In this document: piece after piece, positions 5,888-7,864 of the stretch
Numbering within the stretch: the stretch's first letter is position 1
How the letters are laid out: every line of letters begins with the position of its first letter
Origin: VGKU01 sp964388785
GTDB taxonomy: Bacteria; Patescibacteriota; Patescibacteriia; UBA9934; GWF2-40-263
Direction: 5' to 3'
NCBI GenBank assembly: GCA_964388785.1
Contig: CAYMBX010000040.1
Span: 1 to 7,864, forward strand
DNA length: 7,864 nt
The notes under the pieces: model-generated
Told to the model about the DNA's origin: nothing
What the model saw: only the letters and a program-made list of their open reading frames with translations
Databases searched by the model: none
Program-made: the position numbers and the translations under genes

Positions 5888-6150
5888 TCCAGCGTGGCTC
5901 GCCCTTCTCCGTGACTTTCGAGCGTTTGACTGGATCAAAGAGTACAAGTATCCGACATCTATGCTCGATCAGATGAAAGGGCTCCTGGCCAAGTACAAGC
6001 ACGTTTAGAACCCACCGGGATTGCCGTTTGTTTGCCCCGGGGGCAAGCTTTGTCCTCGGGGTAGAGTTTGACCCATGTTGCAGACTCACCGAGCCGTTGG
6101 ACGAAATTCAAGAGCCTAGGGCGATTTGCTTAATTAAGCAAACAGTCGAG
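5888..6150. other. Gene-poor interval with inverted repeats
   Basis: No gene is supported here. The minus-strand frame that continues from the HAD gene to 6089 has no recognisable domain. On the plus strand a short frame (GTG at 5841, stop at 6006-6008, 55 codons) ends in a protein-like stretch (FDWIKEYKYPTSMLDQMKG at its core), but it has no ATG, no ribosome binding site, runs through the terminator and matches nothing I know. The interval contains a GC-rich inverted repeat near 6028-6042 (TTGCCCC-G-GGGGCAA) and the palindrome at 6125-6142. It may be the decayed remains of a gene or an untranslated 3' region. Confidence 0.4.
6125..6142. repeat. Perfect 18-bp palindrome
   Basis: TTTGCTTAATTAAGCAAA is a perfect palindrome beginning 9 nt after the stop codon of the 6151-6663 gene on the minus strand. 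As RNA it can form a 7-bp stem with an AAUU loop, but no U-tract follows, so it is at best a weak terminator or an mRNA 3'-end stabiliser. As DNA it has the two-fold symmetry and AT-rich centre of a dimeric regulator site, but no promoter is evident beside it. Confidence 0.6.
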
Positions 6151-6663
6151 TCATATTTTTCGGCTGTCGTATGCCCAGTGCAGAACCGCTTGCCTTTGCG
6201 TCGGCCGACAGGTTAAATCTTTCGGCCTACAATTGTTTTTGATCTGCGATATATGACGACGAATAGCTTTCCATCTCTTGATTTGCCGTTCGTCTTCGCC
6301 CGGAAGCCGCCTGCCCATGTAGTAGCGGCAATACCACTGAAACCAGCCACGAGGATCGTGCTCTTCATTTATCCAGCCCTTCTCAATCCAGACTTTGAGC
6401 GGTTGGCTAGCGTGCTTATGGAAATAGTTCAGCGTATCGTCGTGATGTTCGGGCGAAAGCTTGGCACGTGTAAACCAACTCTTTGGGAACTCGTTTTGAC
6501 AGTCCGTCATATACTTACCACCAAAGACGCCAAGCGCGAGCATTTCTTTTGGTGTAAGTTCCGGCTTGAAATCGGGATGAAAATTCCGTCCCACCGGTTC
6601 AGTGAGTTCGTATTTGTAACCTTTTTGAAAGGTGTCATTCACTTTGACGGTCTTTTTTCTCAT
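6151..6663 (-). CDS. Conserved protein of unknown function with DPRGWFQWYCRYYMGRR motif
   Basis: A 170-residue soluble protein without signal peptide or membrane segment. It has an unusually strong and continuous set of conserved-looking blocks: PKEMLALGVFGGKYMTDC (38-55), EFPKSWFTRAKLSPE (58-72), NYFHKHASQPLKVWIEKGW (79-97), HDPRGWFQWYCRYYMGRR (102-119), EDERQIKRW (123-131) and CRPTQRQAVLHWAYD (152-166). From memory this matches a widely distributed uncharacterised family found in bacteria and some eukaryotes; I know of no assigned reaction. The density of Trp, Tyr, Arg and His and three Cys (C55, C112, C145 or C152) suggests a ligand, nucleic-acid or metal site, but that is speculation. The ATG at 6663 is preceded by AGG with about 5 nt spacing. 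It starts 6 nt after the membrane-protein gene stop and is the last gene of the tspO unit. Confidence 0.85.
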   Translation of the reverse strand: MRKKTVKVNDTFQKGYKYELTEPVGRNFHPDFKPELTPKEMLALGVFGGKYMTDCQNEFPKSWFTRAKLSPEHHDDTLNYFHKHASQPLKVWIEKGWINEEHDPRGWFQWYCRYYMGRRLPGEDERQIKRWKAIRRHISQIKNNCRPKDLTCRPTQRQAVLHWAYDSRKI

Positions 6664-6669
6664 AAGTGC

Positions 6670-7128
6670 CTATCGGTCCACAAGATAAACGACAAGTAAA
6701 AACAATCCGCCCCACCAACTGATATCGGAGAAAATGAGACTGGCCATAATTTTCTTCTGCCAAACGGCTGGCAACAGCTCTCCTGACCGACCGGCTTTCT
6801 CACGTTTCAGCAAGAACGGACTGACTCTGAAAGAGAGAAAATAGCCGTTAACAATGAGAGCGAGTGCGATCACTGCATGGATGAGCGGAATGCCGGTAAA
6901 GCTTTGCCCTCGATAGAAAACTAAACCGCCGATAATGGTGAGTATAATGCCAGTCCAGATCATCGGCTTGGTGACTTTGTGCGTGCGCGTGGTGGCTTCG
7001 GTCCAATACGATGATTTTCGTCCGAGAAAGCCGTGGATATCAATGACCGTTACCGCACCAAGACCGATTACGAAACCGGCGAGGAATAAAAACAGTCCGA
7101 TTGCATCAATGAGGTTAATTGAGGGCAT
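6670..7128 (-). CDS. Four-helix integral membrane protein, unknown function
   Basis: A 152-residue hydrophobic protein with four predicted membrane segments at about 7-29, 54-72, 79-101 and 129-150. Between segments 1 and 2 is a conspicuous polar block, IDIHGFLGRKSSYWTEATTR (30-49) followed by THKVTKP, and a basic loop with KREKAGR (108-114) separates segments 3 and 4. His32, His50 and His84 lie at or near the membrane faces; paired His in such small membrane proteins can bind heme or metal, but nothing here proves it. I do not recognise a named family. The start codon lies inside the tspO gene (14-nt overlap), so translation is probably coupled to tspO and the two proteins may act together in the membrane. 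The gene is followed after 6 nt by the conserved hypothetical gene. Confidence 0.8.
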   Translation of the reverse strand: MPSINLIDAIGLFLFLAGFVIGLGAVTVIDIHGFLGRKSSYWTEATTRTHKVTKPMIWTGIILTIIGGLVFYRGQSFTGIPLIHAVIALALIVNGYFLSFRVSPFLLKREKAGRSGELLPAVWQKKIMASLIFSDISWWGGLFLLVVYLVDR

Positions 7129-7597
7129 AAATTGAATAATTCAAATACACCGCAAAGCTGACCCATGCGATGTAGGGTACCAAGAGCCAAGCCGCCGGTT
7201 TTGAAATTTTGGAAAAAGCAACGATCGTGGCGAGGATAGAGAGCCAGAGGAACACGACTTCAACGAACGCGCCGCCCGGGCTGTGCAGACCGAAAAAGAT
7301 AATTGACCAAAGCGTGTTCAAGATTAGCTGGCCGATAAATATAGCGAGAGCGACTCTGACATCCTTGCGTTGCAGCCCCTTTCTCCAGACTAAAAACGCT
7401 GCGATGCCCATAAGTGCAAAGAGCGTCGTCCAGACAGGACCAAAAACCCATGCCGGAGGATTGATAGCTGGTTTTGTAAGCTCCGGATACCAGCTGGCAA
7501 CAGAAGGCGCGGTAAAGACCGAACCGACAATTCCCGCAAGCTCCGAAATTACGATACTGACGATGAGCTTTGACGCATTATGAAAAGTCGTGTGCAT
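7115..7597 (-). CDS. tspO: TspO/MBR family tryptophan-rich sensory protein
   Basis: The ATG at 7597 gives 160 residues, the normal size for TspO, with five membrane helices. Diagnostic blocks are SWYPELTKPAINPPAWVFGP (35-54) followed by VWTTLF, LNTLWSIIFFGLHSP (93-107), and the last helix WLLVPYIAWVSFAVYLNYSI (137-156). TspO proteins are membrane proteins that bind porphyrins and sterol-like ligands and are tied to tetrapyrrole, light or oxidative stress responses in bacteria; the exact activity is debated. The frame is open to 7678, but the extra 27 residues are not family-like and would lie upstream of the likely promoter. No Shine-Dalgarno sequence precedes the ATG, and the predicted transcript begins only a few bases before it. 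It leads a three-gene unit with the membrane protein and the conserved hypothetical. Confidence 0.95.
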   Translation of the reverse strand: MHTTFHNASKLIVSIVISELAGIVGSVFTAPSVASWYPELTKPAINPPAWVFGPVWTTLFALMGIAAFLVWRKGLQRKDVRVALAIFIGQLILNTLWSIIFFGLHSPGGAFVEVVFLWLSILATIVAFSKISKPAAWLLVPYIAWVSFAVYLNYSIYALN

Positions 7598-7607
7598 ATT
7601 TGTATGT

Positions 7608-7636
7608 ATTTTATCAAAAAAAAATGCTTGTTGTAA
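7608..7636 (-). promoter_or_regulatory. Likely sigma70-type promoter of the tspO unit
   Basis: On the minus strand TTACAA (7636-7631, weak -35) and TAAAAT (7613-7608, -10 with 5 of 6 consensus bases) are separated by 17 nt, which include a run of nine T. The expected transcription start is near 7601, leaving a leader of only about 2-4 nt before the tspO ATG. This matches the lack of a ribosome binding site and supports the short tspO start. Confidence rests mainly on the -10 box and spacing. Confidence 0.5.
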
Positions 7637-7774
7637 CAGTTTGACATGCATGGAGTTCGAACCGAGAAAATAAGGCAAATTCGTAAATTCTCAATTATGA
7701 GGATTTTTGTGTCCCCGATGCCTTGGGCTTCCAAGGCGAGCTACCAAAGGTCGCTTTTCGCTCGAGTTACAAAC
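7637..7774. other. Intergenic segment with two hairpins
   Basis: No gene is supported between the tspO promoter and the terminator. Two self-complementary elements are visible. AATTCTCA-ATTA-TGAGGATT (7686-7705, 8-bp stem with one G-U pair on the plus strand) is followed by TTT and could be a plus-strand terminator, although no plus-strand gene precedes it. GCCTTGG-GCTT-CCAAGGC (7720-7737) is a perfect 7-bp stem. Together with a CGAGC/GCTCG pair nearby, this segment looks structured and could be a dispersed repeat or an RNA trailer. Confidence 0.4.
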
Positions 7775-7806
7775 AAAAAACCGCCATTTTTCAATGGTGG
7801 TTTTTT
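7775..7806. terminator. Strong bidirectional intrinsic terminator
   Basis: AAAAAACCGCCATT and AATGGTGGTTTTTT form a 14-bp stem around a TTTC loop (7775-7788, loop 7789-7792, 7793-7806), with a single G-T pair on one strand (A-C mismatch on the other). A-runs on one side and T-runs on the other make it work on both strands: CCGCCATT...AATGGTGG then TTTTTT on plus, and the same ending in TTTTTTGTTTG on minus. On the minus strand it should end the tRNA transcript before the tspO promoter. Confidence 0.85.
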
Positions 7807-7809
7807 GAC

Positions 7810-7837
7810 AAGGCATGTGGGTCACCTCACACGCCTT
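7810..7837 (-). other. Hairpin in the tRNA 3' trailer
   Basis: On the minus strand, 4 nt after the encoded CCA, AAGGCGTGTG-A-GG and CC-CACATGCCTT pair into a 12-bp stem with one bulged A, one G-U pair and a TGA loop. The pairing is better on the minus strand (G-U) than on the plus (A-C), which supports a role in the tRNA transcript. It has no U-tract and precedes the terminator at 7775-7806; it may guide 3'-end processing. Confidence 0.5.
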
Positions 7838-7841
7838 CTCA

Positions 7842-7864
7842 TGGCTCGGGGGGAGGGATTCGAA
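7842..7864 (-). tRNA. tRNA 3' end, partial (cut by window edge), identity uncertain
   Basis: Read on the minus strand, the last 23 bases are T-loop TTCGAAT, T-stem 3' strand CCCTC, acceptor 3' strand CCCCCGA, discriminator G and an encoded CCA. The spacing is exact for positions 54-76 of a tRNA. The anticodon lies outside the window. The 5' acceptor strand should read TCGGGGG, so the tRNA would begin with U paired to A72 and have G73; that combination is typical of tRNA-Gln, with tRNA-Ser and others still possible. The gene CCA is template-encoded. Confidence 0.85.

Noticed and set aside
5838..6089. N-terminal extension of the HAD gene by 84 codons
   Set aside because: The HAD nucleophile motif should lie about 10 residues from the start, the extension has no recognisable domain, and it would cross the terminator at 5861-5887.
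7645..7670. GTTCGAAC-like T-loop on the minus strand near the tspO promoter
   Set aside because: The flanking five bases do not pair as a T-stem and no acceptor or anticodon arm is present, so it is not a tRNA.
7598..7734. Upstream extension of tspO and a separate minus-strand frame of about 60 codons starting near 7734
   Set aside because: These run through the likely tspO promoter and hairpin region, have no family-like residues, and TspO normally begins close to the 7597 ATG.
7720..7737. Anticodon-arm lookalike GCCTTGG-GCTT-CCAAGGC
   Set aside because: The loop geometry is wrong for a 5-bp stem with a 7-base loop, and no D-arm or T-arm lies at the right distance.
1..7864. CRISPR array, insertion sequence, toxin-antitoxin or phage-defence system
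   Set aside because: No regular direct repeats with spacers, no transposase or terminal inverted repeats, and no defence-type domains are visible on either strand.

Overview
The window looks like a piece of a small, gene-dense bacterial chromosome. All thirteen recognisable protein genes, and a partial tRNA at the right edge, lie on the minus strand with gaps of about 35 nt or less inside two blocks. UGA is used as a stop (for example in the ABC transporter gene and the 6151-6663 gene), so the standard bacterial code applies. Shine-Dalgarno sequences are mostly weak or missing. Many of the proteins are short single-domain members of their families, and the DHH protein has a YEGPDLDG motif that I associate from memory with Patescibacteria (CPR). 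I therefore suggest a Parcubacteria-like organism; this is an inference with moderate-to-low confidence, because no marker gene is present.

Read in the direction of transcription (right to left), the window opens with the 3' end of a tRNA (7842-7864), a trailer hairpin and a strong bidirectional terminator (7775-7806). Next comes a TspO transcription unit with a plausible promoter almost touching its start codon. It contains tspO, a four-helix membrane protein whose start overlaps the tspO end, and a conserved soluble protein of unknown function with a very striking Trp/Tyr/Arg-rich motif (6151-6663). A 313-nt gap follows, holding an 18-bp perfect palindrome, a GC-rich inverted repeat and a good minus-strand terminator (5861-5887).

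The second block starts at a HAD hydrolase, again with a -10-like element almost touching the start codon, and runs without a real gap to the left edge: HAD hydrolase, ABC exporter half-transporter, VOC protein with a complete HEHE metal site, YdeI/OmpD-associated protein, LRR lipoprotein, zinc-ribbon protein, second VOC protein, DHH/DHHA2 phosphoesterase-like protein with altered metal ligands, an AHSA1/SRPBCC remnant, DUF1428 protein, and the start of a PhnB-type VOC protein cut by the window edge. Several neighbours overlap or touch (HAD/ABC, ABC/VOC, LRR/zinc ribbon, AHSA1/DUF1428), which fits one long co-transcribed unit.

The theme of the long block is small-molecule handling: three VOC-fold proteins, a START-like domain, DUF1428, YdeI and an exporter are families that often occur together in detoxification or stress operons in other bacteria. 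The most notable items are the AHSA1 remnant, which looks like the two ends of the domain joined after loss of the middle; the DHH protein, which lacks the first metal-binding His and carries Asn in place of the last Asp ligand; the unnamed family at 6151-6663; and two promoters that predict leaderless or nearly leaderless mRNAs. No mobile element, CRISPR array or defence system is visible.
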